This document shows, piece by piece, positions 10,884-23,335 of a stretch of 64,000 nt of DNA. Under the pieces are notes generated by a model. That model was not told the origin of the DNA. It ran no database searches and was given only the letters and a program-made list of their open reading frames with translations. Positions within the stretch are counted from its first letter, which is position 1; the number at the start of each line of letters is the position of its first letter. The stretch spans positions 143,517-207,516 of the forward strand of contig JAENRP010000015.1 of the NCBI GenBank assembly GCA_024741835.1. Direction: 5' to 3'. The stretch is from Diplocarpon mali (Eukaryota > Ascomycota > Leotiomycetes > Helotiales > Drepanopezizaceae). The translations under genes were made by a program, and so were the position numbers.

Positions 10884-13860
10884 CTACCCCTGTCCCCCAC
10901 CCAAGAAGAGATCCAGCTCGCCCTGTGACCCGCGCGAGCGTTCGTTCTCAGCCAGCTGCTCCAACAGTGTGAGGAAGGGATCTTTCTCGTCGGATGCCGT
11001 GCCGCCCGTGCCCGTGCTCTCGCCACCGGGTGTCCTGCCGCCATCCCCGCCGTTATCGTTGCCGTTGCCGTACGCAAACGACATGCCGAACATCGGGTCG
11101 TACCCGGCGTCCTGCGGGCCGGGAAAGGCGTAGGGAGACGAGAAGGTCGGGGCGGGAGAGGGCGGGGGAAAGGGTTGCGGATGCGGGTGCGTGTGGGGGC
11201 TGTCGAGCATAGAGCAGGATGTGGATTGTTGCTGCGTGTGCGGGTTCTGGTCCGAGGGGAACGAGGCATCGCTGTGCGCGCCGTTGGGGGAGAGGAGCGT
11301 GTTGTTGTGCTGGTTGTCTGGGCGGGAGGTGGAATGTGGGTTAGGACTGGAATTGGAATGGCGGAGTGCGAGTTTCAGATCGACGTGTCTTCTGCGAGAC
11401 GCGGACGACATCTTACGCTTCAATGCTACCGCGTGCGCAAGATCCAAGATCGGCGCGGAAGGGCTGGCGCTGGAGACCAGAGGAGCGGAGAGACAAGCAG
11501 AAGCGCTGCCGCGGCACGCGTAGAGGTCGTGGCCGGTGTATTGCTCCGGCGACAGGGACCCGGGCAGGACGTCGGCCAAGGAGACGTGTGCGCCGTCGAA
11601 GAATGGCCCCAGGTCCGAGTAGCGGTCGAAGAAATCCTCGCGGTGGAACACGGGGCTGTAGCGCATGGGGCTGCTGGCGAGCGACCTCACGAGCTCCGCG
11701 TGGCAGCCGTAGATGGTCTGCAGCGTGTCGCGCTGGTGCTGCACCGACGACCACGCATACCGCAGTTCCGAGAGCTGCTGCATCTCCCGCGAGAGGAAGT
11801 TGGCCGAGGCCGAGAAGACCTCCCCCTCCCGCCGGCCGTGGTAGTGCGTGCCGTGTACGTGGACGGTGCCGGCGGTGCAGATGCAGTACCCGACGATTGC
11901 GGGCCATTCGATGGAGGCGGACTGCTTGCCTGGATCTCATCAGCCTGGGCTGGTGGGGAGATGGGAGGAAGCCGGGTGAAGATGACGAAGAAAGAGGAGC
12001 GGAGAGGACGAGAACAGGATGAAGAGCGGCATAGAGGATAGGAGGAAAGCGGGCTCACCAAGCTCCACCAACTCGGCTATGGCATTGGCGTGGAGGAAAC
12101 AAAGATGCGTCGCTTCAGTCTGCCAGGACTGGTGCTGGCCCGTCCCAGCCAGCTCCGCGAGATCAATCGGCAGGAAAGGGCGGTAGATGAGGCAGTGGAT
12201 GAGGTGGTAGATGAGTTTGCCGAGTACCAGCGTCGTGCTGTCGGGCTGTCCGAACAGCGTGTCGATCGAAGTAAACACGTCGTGGGTCCCCGACGCCCAG
12301 ATATCCAGATCCTGGCGGATCTTGGAGAGATTCGACAGCGAGTGCCAGGGGAAGTGGCTGTCGCCCTTGACGCCGCCCGCGGCCAGGTACCGGGTCGTGA
12401 TGCCGAGGATGCGGACGATGTCGATGAGCATGCCGCTGCTGCCCTGACATTTCTTGCCCAATCCCGCGTGGTACTGGAGATTCGATCCGGCCTGGAAGAA
12501 CTCCCCTTCCACGGGCAGTGCTGCCGGTCCCGGCGACCAGGATGGGAGCCGCAGTCGTATACACTTGTCGGCGATCAGGGAAGGCCGCCTCGACCCGCAA
12601 GGCATGAAGCGGTCCATGAGATAGCAAGTCCAGAAGAGGCGCCGCCGCATCTCCCTCTCGACTGGCGTCATCTTGGTCTTGGGGTCGGATTCTCGATGCA
12701 GCTCGAGCGCCATGGTCATGCCCACCCCACTCGCTACAAGACTGTCAGCATCCTCGATCAGGGCGTGCTGCCGCTTAAACCATACATATCATCATATGCG
12801 CCTTCTTTCCCTTTCCCGCCGCCATGAATGCCACGGCGAGCAGCAGCAGAGCCTGCAGGCAGTCGACTGATGGTTCGTCCATGTCCAGTTCGGATCTCGC
12901 GCGGGCCGCATAATCCTCGCTCAGGCGCACCGTCGCATGATATCCGTTCGGATGCGCCGTGTACCTGTCCACATGAGCTTCCTTCGTGCGCCAGCAGGGT
13001 GGCTGGCGGTCCTACCGTGCGCTCACGGCATACATGGCAAACACCAGGTACGACGGGAGTTGATTGAGCTGCATGCGTTGCCGGGTGGTGCTCTCTTCGA
13101 GGACATAATAGGCCTTTCCGTGGCAGCGCGAGAAGTACGTGTCGAGCAGGAAATCCGGCTGAACCGCGGTCGGCGAGGGCTCACTACTCCCAGGGTCAGT
13201 CCGCCTGTCGAGCTTCTCGGATGAAGAGATGCCTCCTACCTGATCGGCGGAGGCGAGTACACGGCCGACTCGTTGGGGAGGTTTGCCGTCTCGAGTTGCA
13301 GTCGTTTCGGCTTCGCGTCGCGGCTGGGGCTCTGCCTGTCCGCGGCCGTGGCGCCCTCATGACTCGACGCATTTGACTTCTTCTTCTCGTCCTTCAACCT
13401 CTGCTCCAGCCCGTCGACCCTCTTCAGCAGGGCCTCTAGCACATCCGTCTTCGGGCCTCGTTTCTTGGGGACGGCGTCTACTCCGTAGTCAGCGCGGGGA
13501 CCCCGACCAGAGGGGTGTGAATGTGGATGTGGATGTGGATGGTTGCTGCGACTGGGCGAACCCACCATAGACACACGGGCACTGGAAGACCTGACACGCC
13601 TCGCACGTCGGGCGCAAGCGATTGCACTTGATCTGGGAGAGGCATTAGAAACCGGGTCAGAATGGCATGAGAGTGGCATCGCAATCGCATCAACATGGCA
13701 TCTCATCTGAGCACCGGGGAAGCTGTCTCGTGAGAAGGGTGGGCATGGGCTCGCTGACCTTCCGCTTCCTACAGCTCTTGCAATTCATCAATTCTCGCGG
13801 CTCGTCGCTCATACGACGGGGTGGGAGTCGCTCGATGCCCACCTGCGGCCGAGCAGACAT
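10884..13860 (-). CDS. Zn2Cys6 fungal-specific transcription factor, seven exons
   Basis: Nuclear DNA-binding regulator. Model: complement(join(10884..11929, 12059..12733, 12786..12964, 13016..13183, 13240..13477, 13566..13632, 13759..13860)), 824 aa, in frame throughout. The cluster follows Cx2Cx6Cx6Cx2Cx6C with Cys27, 30, 37, 44, 47 and 54; intron 1 splits it after [24 protein letters not shown] next to it is the usual linker and coiled-coil dimerisation element. The middle region has the fungal-specific transcription factor domain (PF04082 type), with [22 protein letters not shown] and [15 protein letters not shown] conserved block [10 protein letters not shown] follows, and the last 170 residues are Ser/Pro/Asn-rich, a likely activation region. 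The start at 13860 sits in CACCATG; frame upstream is a CTG repeat. Target genes are unknown; a link to the rhamnosidase 10 kb away is unproven. Intron 3 (56 bp) could use an acceptor 21 bp earlier, also in frame. Confidence 0.9.
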
Positions 13861-14807
13861 GGTGGGGAGCAGCAGCAGCAGCAGCAGCGTGTGCCTGGCC
13901 TGGATCGGCAATAGTGCGTTGAGGGGGGCGGGGGTGTCTTGAGCAAACCAGCCCGTTGCATTATCAATGGAAGGCTTAGTTATGGTAGATAGATTTATCT
14001 GGAATTACCCAAGCGACATGGCGTATGGGCAGCTCACCGGTTGGTGGCCTCGACCTCGCAGGATCGCCCTCTTGCGGGAGACCTGGAGGGGTAGCCAGAG
14101 GGGAAAGGCGATGAGCGAATGCACTGCACAGTACAGCACCGAGAAATCCACTGCACCGAGAGATACGCGGCCGTGGCTTTTGTGGTGGTGGGTTTTTGGA
14201 TGCGGATGCTCAAGGGCACGATGAGATGGGGCGCCAATAGTCTCCGCAGCTGGCACCTCGCTGATCGGACCGAGCTGCGCCCCAGCTTTTTCTCTCTCTC
14301 CGTTTGACTCCACCAGGTGATGTGATGTGATCAGTTGACAGAAGCAGTGGGCTGTCCTTCGGGTAGATGGCCGAGATCGATAGGTATAGGGAGGGAGGCG
14401 CGTCGTTGGATTGCAAACTGGCGCGGGGGATGCTCTGCACGGGTGCTAGAGTGCAGGACTTGATCGATCTCGGTTCGGTGCGAGATTGAGGTTGAGGTTG
14501 CAGGGAGGTGAGATGGATAGAGGTAACGGGAGGTGAGGTGAATGGAAGGTGAGGTGAACGGAGGTAAAGGGAGGTGAGGTGAGGCGAATGGAGGTAAAGG
14601 GAAGGGAAGCGAGGCGAGGTAAGCTGGAAGCGAAAGTGAACCGGAAGCGAGGTAGAGCGAAGCGAAGCAAAGCAAAGCAGAGAAGCGAGGATCAGAGAGA
14701 GGTTTCTATCAATTTTTCAGCATCGCAGCATTAGAGTGCAGTGCCATCGACATCAAGCTGGATGTCTCGACAAAGCGGAGGAGCGACGTGGGAAGTACTA
14801 ACCTAGG

Positions 14808-14810
<3 letters not shown>

Positions 14811-14853
<43 letters not shown>
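14811..14853. repeat. CT dinucleotide microsatellite
   Basis: Twenty-one uninterrupted CT units, about 950 bp upstream of the regulator's start codon (minus strand). On the gene's strand it is a GA tract, of the kind common in fungal promoters. Confidence 0.95.
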
Positions 14854-14856
<3 letters not shown>

Positions 14857-14962
14857 GTCCCTCTGACTCTCTATATCTCTAGCCGACGCGGGGCTCTCCG
14901 CCGACAGAAGCTTGGAAATGCGGGGGGAGATCTCTCAGCAGCAGCTGGGGCCAGGTCGGTTG

Positions 14963-14987
14963 GGGTTTGGGTTTGGGTTTGGGTTTG
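14963..14987 (+). repeat. Four GGGTTT units
   Basis: Short array of GGGTTT in the regulator's upstream region. It is not the fungal telomere repeat TTAGGG and is far too short to be an internal telomere. Confidence 0.8.
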
Positions 14988-17960
14988 AGCTCGAACGAGG
15001 ACAAGGACGAGGACGGTAAACAACGGATAAAGCACAGAATACCGATAGCATGGGACGGGATGACGCTCAAGAGCCAAGTCAACTCGAGTCCAGCACTGTA
15101 CGCGAGCTGGTCCGTACGCACGCTTGATTCGAGTAGAAGCCGCTGCTGACCCTGACTCGGCGAAAGGGATAACAGATTCGCAGAGGGGGAAGAGCACGAT
15201 TCATAACCAGCTAGCCATCGAGAGATGCGACGAGCAGAGAGCCCTATCTATCATCCGACACGGTGCACAGTCGAGTGGATATCCGTCCCATCCAGGATAT
15301 CTATCATCCTGTCCAGGATGCTGGCTCGAAGGCTTCGGACAACTTCGCCCCTGGCCCTTACCTCGCCTCACATCGCCGTGCCTTGCCCTGCTCATGTCGT
15401 GCACTTTGAACATTTCCATGTCATCCGTGATGCGATGTGATGTGATGTGAGATGAGATGGAGCCTCTCCACCCCCCTCCCCCTCTCTTTGCTCGTACCCT
15501 ACCCTACCATCCCCGTCCTGTGCTACCCTCCCCGTACCTTGCGGACCAGATGCCACTTTTGACGCGAGACGCCCGAGCTGCACCCAGCTGTCCCGGACCT
15601 GGCGTCGCTGGCCTGGATCGCTACTCTACATAGGACATGCTACGCCGTAGGTGCGGCTCCCCCCTCCCCCTCCCCCGCGGCGGATGCTTGCCTAGGAACC
15701 TGTACTGTGCTTCTCTCCTCGTCCCGGGTAGAAAGCTGGTAAAGGGATAAGGGGGAGGGGGGGAAGCGGGTAGGGGGCCTCCCTGCATCTGTCATTCGCG
15801 AGGTTGCACGCGAGGGATTTGTTGGAAAATTTGGAAATAACAATTATAATAAAACCCAGTTCGATTCGGAGGTACCGGTACAGAAGTTCAGCGGTTATCT
15901 TTTGTCCCTCGTTGAAAGCAGGGCGTTCATAGCGGCGGGGGTGAGAATTCGGTGGCTTAAATCTACAAGAGTAATAGTACACTCACTACTTGTAAGTACT
16001 GGGATTTGTACAGTCCCTGTTTAGGCTGAGCGTGCTACTCCCGAGTTGGATTCCCTGTCGACAGGCTGCAAGAGATAACCGCTATACCTTGTAATGGACT
16101 CATGCAAACACTGGTTGGTACTAGATTTATTTAGATAACAATAAAGATGAAATATTTTTTTGCTTCTTCTTCTTCTGTTACCTCCGCAAATCGTCGCCCG
16201 ATTTCAAGAAAAATCTAGCAATTACTAGGCTTGGTTGATCAGATAGACGGCATGCTTGCAATTGGTTTGGAAGTAGAATAGGCTGTCTGTAAATCATAAC
16301 AGAGTCACGGTATGGGGCATCTGATTTTCCCGATGCTGCTCGGTTAGGCAGAGCAGCGTGACCCTGCAACCGACCTGGTATAAAAGATAACCGCCGTACC
16401 TCTACTAGCCATGCAATACATCTCCTTGGTTTGGCACCGCTCGTTCTAGGGGTGCAATACAGGTTTGGAAATGTTCGCACGTGATGGTCCACTTCTGCTC
16501 TCTGCTCGGGACAGAAGCGCGGAGTTCTGATATGGCGTGGTTTCCGCCGTTCCTCAACTGCAACCCCTCCCCCGTCCCGCCCGCAAACGATGGATCCAAA
16601 GACCTAACGCGTACAAATCTTGATCTGATATCAGAAAGGTTTTGGGGTGGTAATTTAAAGTACGAAGGCTAAATCCGAAGAGCTAGAAAACTGGTCGGTA
16701 TGTGGTCCACTATCTCCGAAATCAATGAACAGTATAGGTCAATCCGTTTCCGAGAGAGCAGAGAGAAGAGGACTTTTAAACCCAGTAATTGTTACTACTA
16801 CCAGCCTGTGTGGATAAAGTGTATTCTCTCTTCTAGCAGCACTTACCGAACTCACACATACACATACATATGTAGATATATATAACATCAACCGCCAGCC
16901 TTTCAGTCCAGGATCACCAAGGAGAACACCCGACCCCTCGAAAGAACGGAACCACTTTCAAATGCGGCCCACTCCCTCACGCACGCTGCACGCGGCACAC
17001 GGCAAAGCAGCCAGAAGAGACCCCAGGGTCCGGCTAGAGATGATATACACAGTCCTATGGACATGGGAGAAACAAGATGACAGGACGGCCCCGCGGACGA
17101 GAGGGATCGGCACAGCAGGTCCACGTTCCCTGCCCTCCTGCAGCAAGGTAAGTAGCCGTGTTTTCCCCATGATTGGCGCGCGTCCGCGACTCGAGTAGAG
17201 TCACTACCGGCCCGAGTGCAGAGCTGGCGCTACTCGCATTTTCCTCTTTCTCGTGTTCGAGGACAAGGACGTGGGGGTAGGAAAAGACCAAGAAACAAAC
17301 ATATCGCATGGAACTTCACCCGCGCCGCTGGAGCTTATTTTGGATGATGACTTGGAGAGCTCGGCGGTTGTATAGAATAGAAAATCCATCGTGAACAACA
17401 TCGCCAAGTAATTCCCAACAAGATTGAGGATAGCAATTAGACCCTAGGAACTCGAAATCACGTGTAATATACAACTGTATATAATAGTTAGCCAGAAGGT
17501 AGCTAGTACTAAAATTACTATTTGGACTGATATTCAACGACTAGGTAGGTACGGTAGATCCAAGAAGAAGTAGTTTTGTTTCTCAGAGTAGCTGGTACCA
17601 CCTAAAGACAAGTTTAAAAGTTGGTATTCGTATGTCTCATGGCCTTATACTATTTCGATTCTAATCAAACCCCGCCACCGCCCAGCAGGACAGCAGGAAG
17701 GAATCTTCAGCGGCAGTGCAGCGTGCAGCAGGCGAGCCGTACAGTAGCGAAGCGGCTGAAGCAGCAGGTCAGGCTGGCAAGACATGTTTGTGGTGAGCTT
17801 CGGCTCGACATGCGCTGGGCTCGGAGAGGAGTCCGCTAGATCCTGATCTCCTCACGTCGCACGGCTTGGACTCAAGTAGAGTACTCATACGAGTACCTTC
17901 GGTACAGAATAAACACAACAAAAGAAAAGAAAACATGTCCCGCCGGGTTTTGCCATGGAT

Positions 17961-17999
17961 NNNNNNNNNNNNNNNNNNNNNNNNNNNNNNNNNNNNNNN
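17961..17999. other. Assembly gap (39 N)
   Basis: Run of N between CCATGGAT and AGGCCCATGG. Frames drawn across it are meaningless. Confidence 1.
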
Positions 18000-18575
18000 A
18001 GGCCCATGGCGACAACGCAGACGCAGACGCAGCCCTCAAAGGTTCTAGGAATGTATGTGTATAAATCACGTATTAGTCACATGGGTATAAGACGTAGGAG
18101 GCCTACCTAGCTCGGTAGTAGTATATTATGGCCCCTCAGGCCATTCGACTTACAGACCAGACACAAGGAAATAAACTACGGGAATTCCTATTGGTAATGT
18201 GCCTCACCACCGCTGTGAATCGTCATAGGTGTCTGGCAATGCTGTAATACGCAATACGATGGACTAGTCCCCTCTTTCCGGTTCTCTGGTTTGACTTCTC
18301 GCCTCTGTTACGTGCTACCACTTCCTGAGATAATACGTTTGAAGTAGAGGGGGGTGGGAGCGTAGTACTACGACGTAAAAGTAGACTTTTACTCCATTGC
18401 AGGTCAATGAAATGCCATATTAGCGTGTGTGGAAGAGTGGGTGGAAGAAGGGGGAGAGGGGGGGGGTGTTGCAGATGTGAAATAATATATTCTCATGCAG
18501 TATTTATCTGGCTTTGCGACTAAGAACTTGGCCTAAGCGCACTTACCTCTGGAGAAATTGCTGACGTATATTATA

Positions 18576-18824
18576 CTTAGTACATGCCCGAAATAATGTA
18601 CAAGTGCTGTCTGTGCGTAATTCTACCGGTTCCCATTAACAGGGCTCATATACAGGGGGTATAGCCAATGATTTATCTATGACGATTCGCCGCTTTTTGC
18701 ACTGAAAATCAACACTTTTACTATGGATTGTATATAAAATACTAGAGAAAAGAATAAAAGCAGCATTGCCAAGTATCTAGTGTGCACGGCCTAGAATTGT
18801 ACATTATTTACCCATGATACTAAG
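18576..18824. mobile_element. 249-bp Tc1/mariner MITE (internal-deletion derivative)
   Basis: Flanked by TA on both sides (18574-18575 and 18825-18826). Imperfect terminal inverted repeats of about 28 bp: CTTAGTACATGCCCGAAATA on the left against CTTAGTATCATGGGTAAATA on the right strand, both followed by ATGTACAA. The left 150 bp matches the reverse complement of 45030-45173 and the right 80 bp matches the reverse complement of 36324-36400. Those are the two ends of the dead Tc1 element around the 37-kb retrotransposon, so this is a small non-autonomous relative with the transposase removed. It carries far fewer RIP-type changes than the large copy. Confidence 0.85.
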
Positions 18825-18826
18825 TA

Positions 18827-21800
18827 CACCGTGTACTTGAGAGTACTTGATCATTAAGGTTAAGTTTAGAGTTCATGGACGGAGGGGTCCCCGTCTCACT
18901 GTAAGAATGCGATGTATGGTTCTTTTTCGGCCACGGGAAATAGAACGAGAAAAGGCGGATTCCAGAGCAAAGTCGCGGTGTGAGAATGCGTGGCGGGGCT
19001 AGATTTCGACGGCGGTTGGAGAGAGCTATCCTGAAATCAAGAGATCTCTCTTTACTCTGTACGGTAGACTCTGGTGTCTCGAGTCGATTTCTGCTTAGCG
19101 AGCCCCTTGTACCCCACCTCGCGAACGATCAGCAGGTAGCATTGGTAGAGTAACGTCAGGTAAATATAGGACATGGATATAAACAGGCATATATAGCTCA
19201 ACCCAAAAGAGCCTAACCCCTCTGTCACTTATTCCCCATTACCACTCCTCTTATTCCCGATCCCTGCTCCCCGGATCAGATGCCGGGTCACGTCTCGAAA
19301 AACCAGACTCCCGAGAGAAATAATAGAGTAACGCAAGCCGGAAAAGACGAGAAACGAAAAGAAAAGCAGACAAGGACGAGAAGGTTGTCACTCTGCCATG
19401 TCCCCCATGTTTTCCTTTCCCCGGCATCCCCGTACCCTGCACAAGGTGACTGAAACGCGCTGCCGCTGCAAGCCGCAAGCCACCAAGACAGCATGCCTCC
19501 CCCCCTCATCTCATCTCAACCGAACCCGTCCCATCCTCCACAGTAACATACACAGCACGGCAAAGCCTCCTCAATTCTTTCGGCACTGCAGTCTCCCCGC
19601 AGACAACCGCGCAAGCTCTGCCCCTTTCATCTGGCTACCTGCACCGTCCACTCTACCCGTGACCTCCGCTAGACCCCAAACAAACCCCAACTCCCGGCTC
19701 TTGACGATGCTCATCTACCCGGCCTTGAATTCCTAGAATACCTACTGAGTACGCTCCGTGCTGTACAGTGCGGGGTCCGGTACTCGTACAGCCGTGTGGA
19801 ATTTGAAACCCTTCACAGAGCCTGCGGAGCCACGGCGGCCGCTTCTTCTGTCGACGCCGCTGATGGGTGTGCGACGGTAGATTCGATTGGGTTGGTCTGG
19901 AGTGCCGTTCTGAATAACGCGAGGATTCTCAGGGCGACCGACATTATACACTGTGTACGAAGTACCCAGATCATCATACCATGCGCCTGTCCTCCACTTT
20001 TACCCTCCTCTCGTGATCAGTCGGCCTTCCTAGTAGTGCGCTTGAAGTCTCCACCGAGGTATCCTTCCTGACCGCCCGAGCGGTTTACTGTCTGTAACTT
20101 CAACCATATCTTAACCTTAAGCTCTCCGCAGGCTTGGGTTGCGAATCCTAATGCTAGAATTCGCTAATTAGACCCAACCCGTGGTCAAATCCTGCTTTAT
20201 GATGAGAAGAAAAAAAAGAGATGTGGCGTGCGTTGACTTGAGTCTCTTCGAATTGGACGTGTCGTCTTCTATACCACACACCTGTCGCCAAAATAGAGCA
20301 GATCAAAATGTAGTCGTCTGGTAATGTCCTGGAGATAATAAATTAGAGCGCGCGCATATGTCTGTCCGTCGCATGTGGCAGCCCGACGATTGTCACATCT
20401 TGTCCTCGGCTATTTTTCCCTTGGAGCCTCGCTTGTCTTGTTTTGATAGGTCTTGCTCCTTCGATACCTCTCTCCGATTCCCACTTCCACGTCAATATAT
20501 TCCTTATCCATGCCTAGTTTCTTTCCCCTCATTCCCGGCCCGAGGCCGCTCGCGCCCAATGGAGCCCTGACGTCCGCGTGAGAGCAGAGACGAGGCAAAT
20601 CATCTCGGCCCTTCTCCGATGCGCGTTTCAATCTCCTCGTCTAGGTCGACGAACAGCGTGGGCTCTCGTCCCGCATCTCCCAGGCCCCCTTTATTTCTTC
20701 GCTTCCAGGTTCCGTTTCTTCTCCTATTCACTCGACGGGTTGGGGATGCAGAGAACGATGCAGATGGAGGGCAGGGCTGCGCAGCTCCGCACTTCACGTG
20801 TCGTGCTCGCGCCGGACGAGATTCGCAAGTGTGGCCTTCTGTCTACTTGATTTCGATCCTCCCCATCCGCGTCGATGGATTGCGGGGTGCAGGCTGCAGG
20901 GCGAAGAGATGCCGCACTGGCATCCTCTTCTCCGCATTCTGCTCTCTGCTTTCCGGCTCTCTGCTCATCCCTCTCGTGCGCTCGCGAAACCAAACGGATT
21001 GGAATTGATAAAAAGCCCCATTTCCGAGAGCACACCTGTTCCAGTGCAGAAGAGATACTCGCAGAGGTAGGATGAGATTCCTCCCACGTACAGTATCCAT
21101 ACCTATAATTGCCTTGCCCTCGGGGCAGCTAGCATACGCGCCAGCACTTGTCACTCTCCACCTGCCCAACGAGATGTTTGGTGTGCGATGCGCGAACGAG
21201 AATGTCTCTCTCCTCAGGATCTGGGAACCGGGATCCCTACGACATCTGCAGCAAGTCCGGTCCTGACATCCCGTCACCAGCTTCCACACCGAGTTCGCGT
21301 GGCGAAGGCGAAGGCTGCATCTCCTCTCGACTGCGAAGAGAGTCGGTCATATGACTAGCCCCTCTACCTACCGTGTGCTCAACACACCACCCCTCGTTCT
21401 TTTTCTCATTCTCTTACGTTTTCAAAACGCACCTCTGTTTATCATCTCTGCGAGGGACCGGGTGCGACTGGCTTCCTCGCTCGGCTATCGATTTTTGGTG
21501 TGTGAGTCGGACATGAGGCATACGCCCACACACGCCACACTACATCTCGGTGACCTTTCTGGTCTTACTCTCCGCGCCTAGTTCTGCCATCCCGTCGGTA
21601 GGTTTCCTCGCCTTCCCGCCTGGTGAGTGCGTATCGAGATGGTTGTATCACGCTGCATCAGATCCTAGTCCTTGGTTCCGAGTGACGGTCTTGCGGCTCT
21701 TTGATATGTTTTGACAGCGGGAGGAAAAGAGAGTGGCGTATATTAGTTGCAGTATCACTGCTATTGATTTGTATCTTAAAAATCTCTATATGTGGTTGTA

Positions 21801-22653
21801 AGTTGCCACGGTATAGGAATACGTATAACTAATTGCCGCCTTGAAATACCCGGTGAGGAACCGCTGTATTGTGAGAACATATTGTAGGAATTTGGACTTG
21901 GGGATATATAATGTGAAATTTCCAGACTATTATGAAGGAAAATTCCCTTTCTGCCTTGCCAAAAGTTACCAGTGCTAGGATCCAAAGGTATCTGTAGGTC
22001 CAAGGTACTATAGAGTTAAAAGAAGAGCATGGACTACTCGATGAAAAACAAAGCTCACCCTTACTTGAACGAGTTTAATTTCATTCTCCAATATTAGTTA
22101 AGCTCTATAATAAGCCAGTGTCCCCGGTGGTCCTGTGACGAACGTCTTACATCTTCCTATCTATAAACAACTTGGGCTGCTCCTAATAAATAGAAAAAGT
22201 ACTACAAGCTCGATTGCTTAACCGCCTATCGCTAGAACGGGGTTCTAGCTGACTAGTAATAACACCCCTGTGATGAATTATAGTTCTTTTCACGTATCCT
22301 TTGCGCCGACAGGCCGCCCGACGTACAGCTGACATTTGATATGTAATGATCCGAAAATCGGAGAAAAAGATTGCCTTCTAAGGCTGACATTATAAATATA
22401 AGTTTTCAGCCTCAAAGCTAGAAACTAGTCCTTGCTTATCGGTTGCTAAAGAGGAGCATGGACAGCTGGATAAATAACAACGCTTGCTCCTCGGGAGGGT
22501 TTCAATTGTACTATTCTATTACCGTGTTCTTCCTCGGACCCCTCGACAAGCAACGAGATCAATATAGGAACAGCAGTAAGACTGATTTAGCAGGTTATTT
22601 AGCTGTATAGAGCAGCACAGCTGCATCACTATTTCCTGACGTATAAAAGAAGA
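18827..22653. other. Gene-free intergenic sequence
   Basis: Moderate GC, especially 19200-21600, with only short overlapping frames on both strands. The longest (20843-21289, minus, 148 codons) shows no family motif and overlaps plus-strand frames of similar quality. Nothing here can be supported as a gene. Confidence 0.45.
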
Positions 22654-22887
22654 TGTTGCGAAGACGCATATCACATGTGTGTCACATGATCTGTCATATG
22701 ACATGTCATATGACTTACCACATGACTTAGTGGCCGTGCCAAGAAGGCACTTACCTTGAATAGCTCTTAGTTAGAGAACTCTCTCTCAGACCTCAAGACA
22801 ACCAATATCGTCGTTTGCACTTCATACTTTCTCGTGCCCACTTCTAGCTTACTATTACGTTTACTATCAGAGAACCTCCTCACGACA
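22654..22887 (+). repeat. Solo LTR, family A, copy 1 (234 bp) with perfect target duplication
   Basis: Begins TGTTGCGAAG and ends CCTCACGACA, giving TG...CA termini. The five bases before (22649-22653) and after (22888-22892) are both GAAGA, a perfect 5-bp target-site duplication, so this is a bona fide solo LTR left by recombination. Its right two-thirds matches 59500-59670. A run of ATGTCATATGAC-type palindromes lies at 22670-22730. Confidence 0.88.
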
Positions 22888-23335
22888 GAAGATATGTGAT
22901 ATATCATTTGTACTATCTTGTTTTGTCGTCAAAGGGGATAACCCTAACCCTATGACTATCAGAACTTCAAAGCTTGACGACTTTGTTGAAGTTCTTGCTC
23001 ATTATTGGAACATATATATCGTGGTAAACTGATTTCTTCGACTTAATTCTCGAAGGCTTCTTCTAGGCCGCAATTTCATCCGGCCTGCCTGGAGCAAACG
23101 GATTTCACCGGCCTGAGCAGCACATGCAATTAACTGCCATCCCTTGGCTCAGTCGCACTTGACCTACAACGAACGACCTGAGCTTCAAGACCGCGAGGGA
23201 ATTCACGAGTTGAGAGTGGAATCGTTCTTTCCCTCTAATTTCAACATGGAGCCCTACGATTTTTATGAAATAGTTTTCCAGGCTGGCCGTGAGATATTCG
23301 GCGCCCTTGGAACAATAGAGTCTGTCTTACTCAAT
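22888..23335. promoter_or_regulatory. Upstream region of the rhamnosidase-like gene
   Basis: Includes two CCCTAA units at about 22938 that are too few to be telomeric. A frame in phase with the hydrolase extends back to a TTG at 23144, but that stretch has no ATG in phase before 23336 and would hide the signal peptide, so I treat it as leader sequence. Confidence 0.45.

Larger units (their letters stand above)
13861..17960. other. Upstream region of the regulator and gene-free sequence
   Basis: About 4 kb with no supported gene. The first 1.7 kb is promoter-like, rich in purine and pyrimidine tracts: GGTGAGGTGAA-type repeats at 14508-14640, a CT microsatellite, GGGTTT repeats, and GATGTGATGT repeats at 15428-15460. 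From 15800 it is ordinary AT-balanced sequence with only short frames. Confidence 0.5.

Noticed and set aside
11175..12041. 288-codon plus-strand frame
   Set aside because: Antisense of the Zn2Cys6 gene's last exons, whose minus-strand reading carries conserved family motifs and good splice sites.
14963..14987. Telomere-like GGGTTT array
   Set aside because: Four units of a sequence that is not the fungal telomere repeat.
17866..18069. Open frames on both strands across the 39-N gap
   Set aside because: Their length depends on undefined bases.
20843..21289. 148-codon minus-strand frame as a gene
   Set aside because: No motif, overlapping plus-strand frames of similar length, and no splice context that improves it.
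22936..22952. Internal telomere repeat (CCCTAA)
   Set aside because: Only two units; chance occurrence is likely.
23144..23335. N-terminal extension of the rhamnosidase-like protein
   Set aside because: The frame begins with TTG, not ATG, and would bury a good signal peptide starting at the ATG at 23336.
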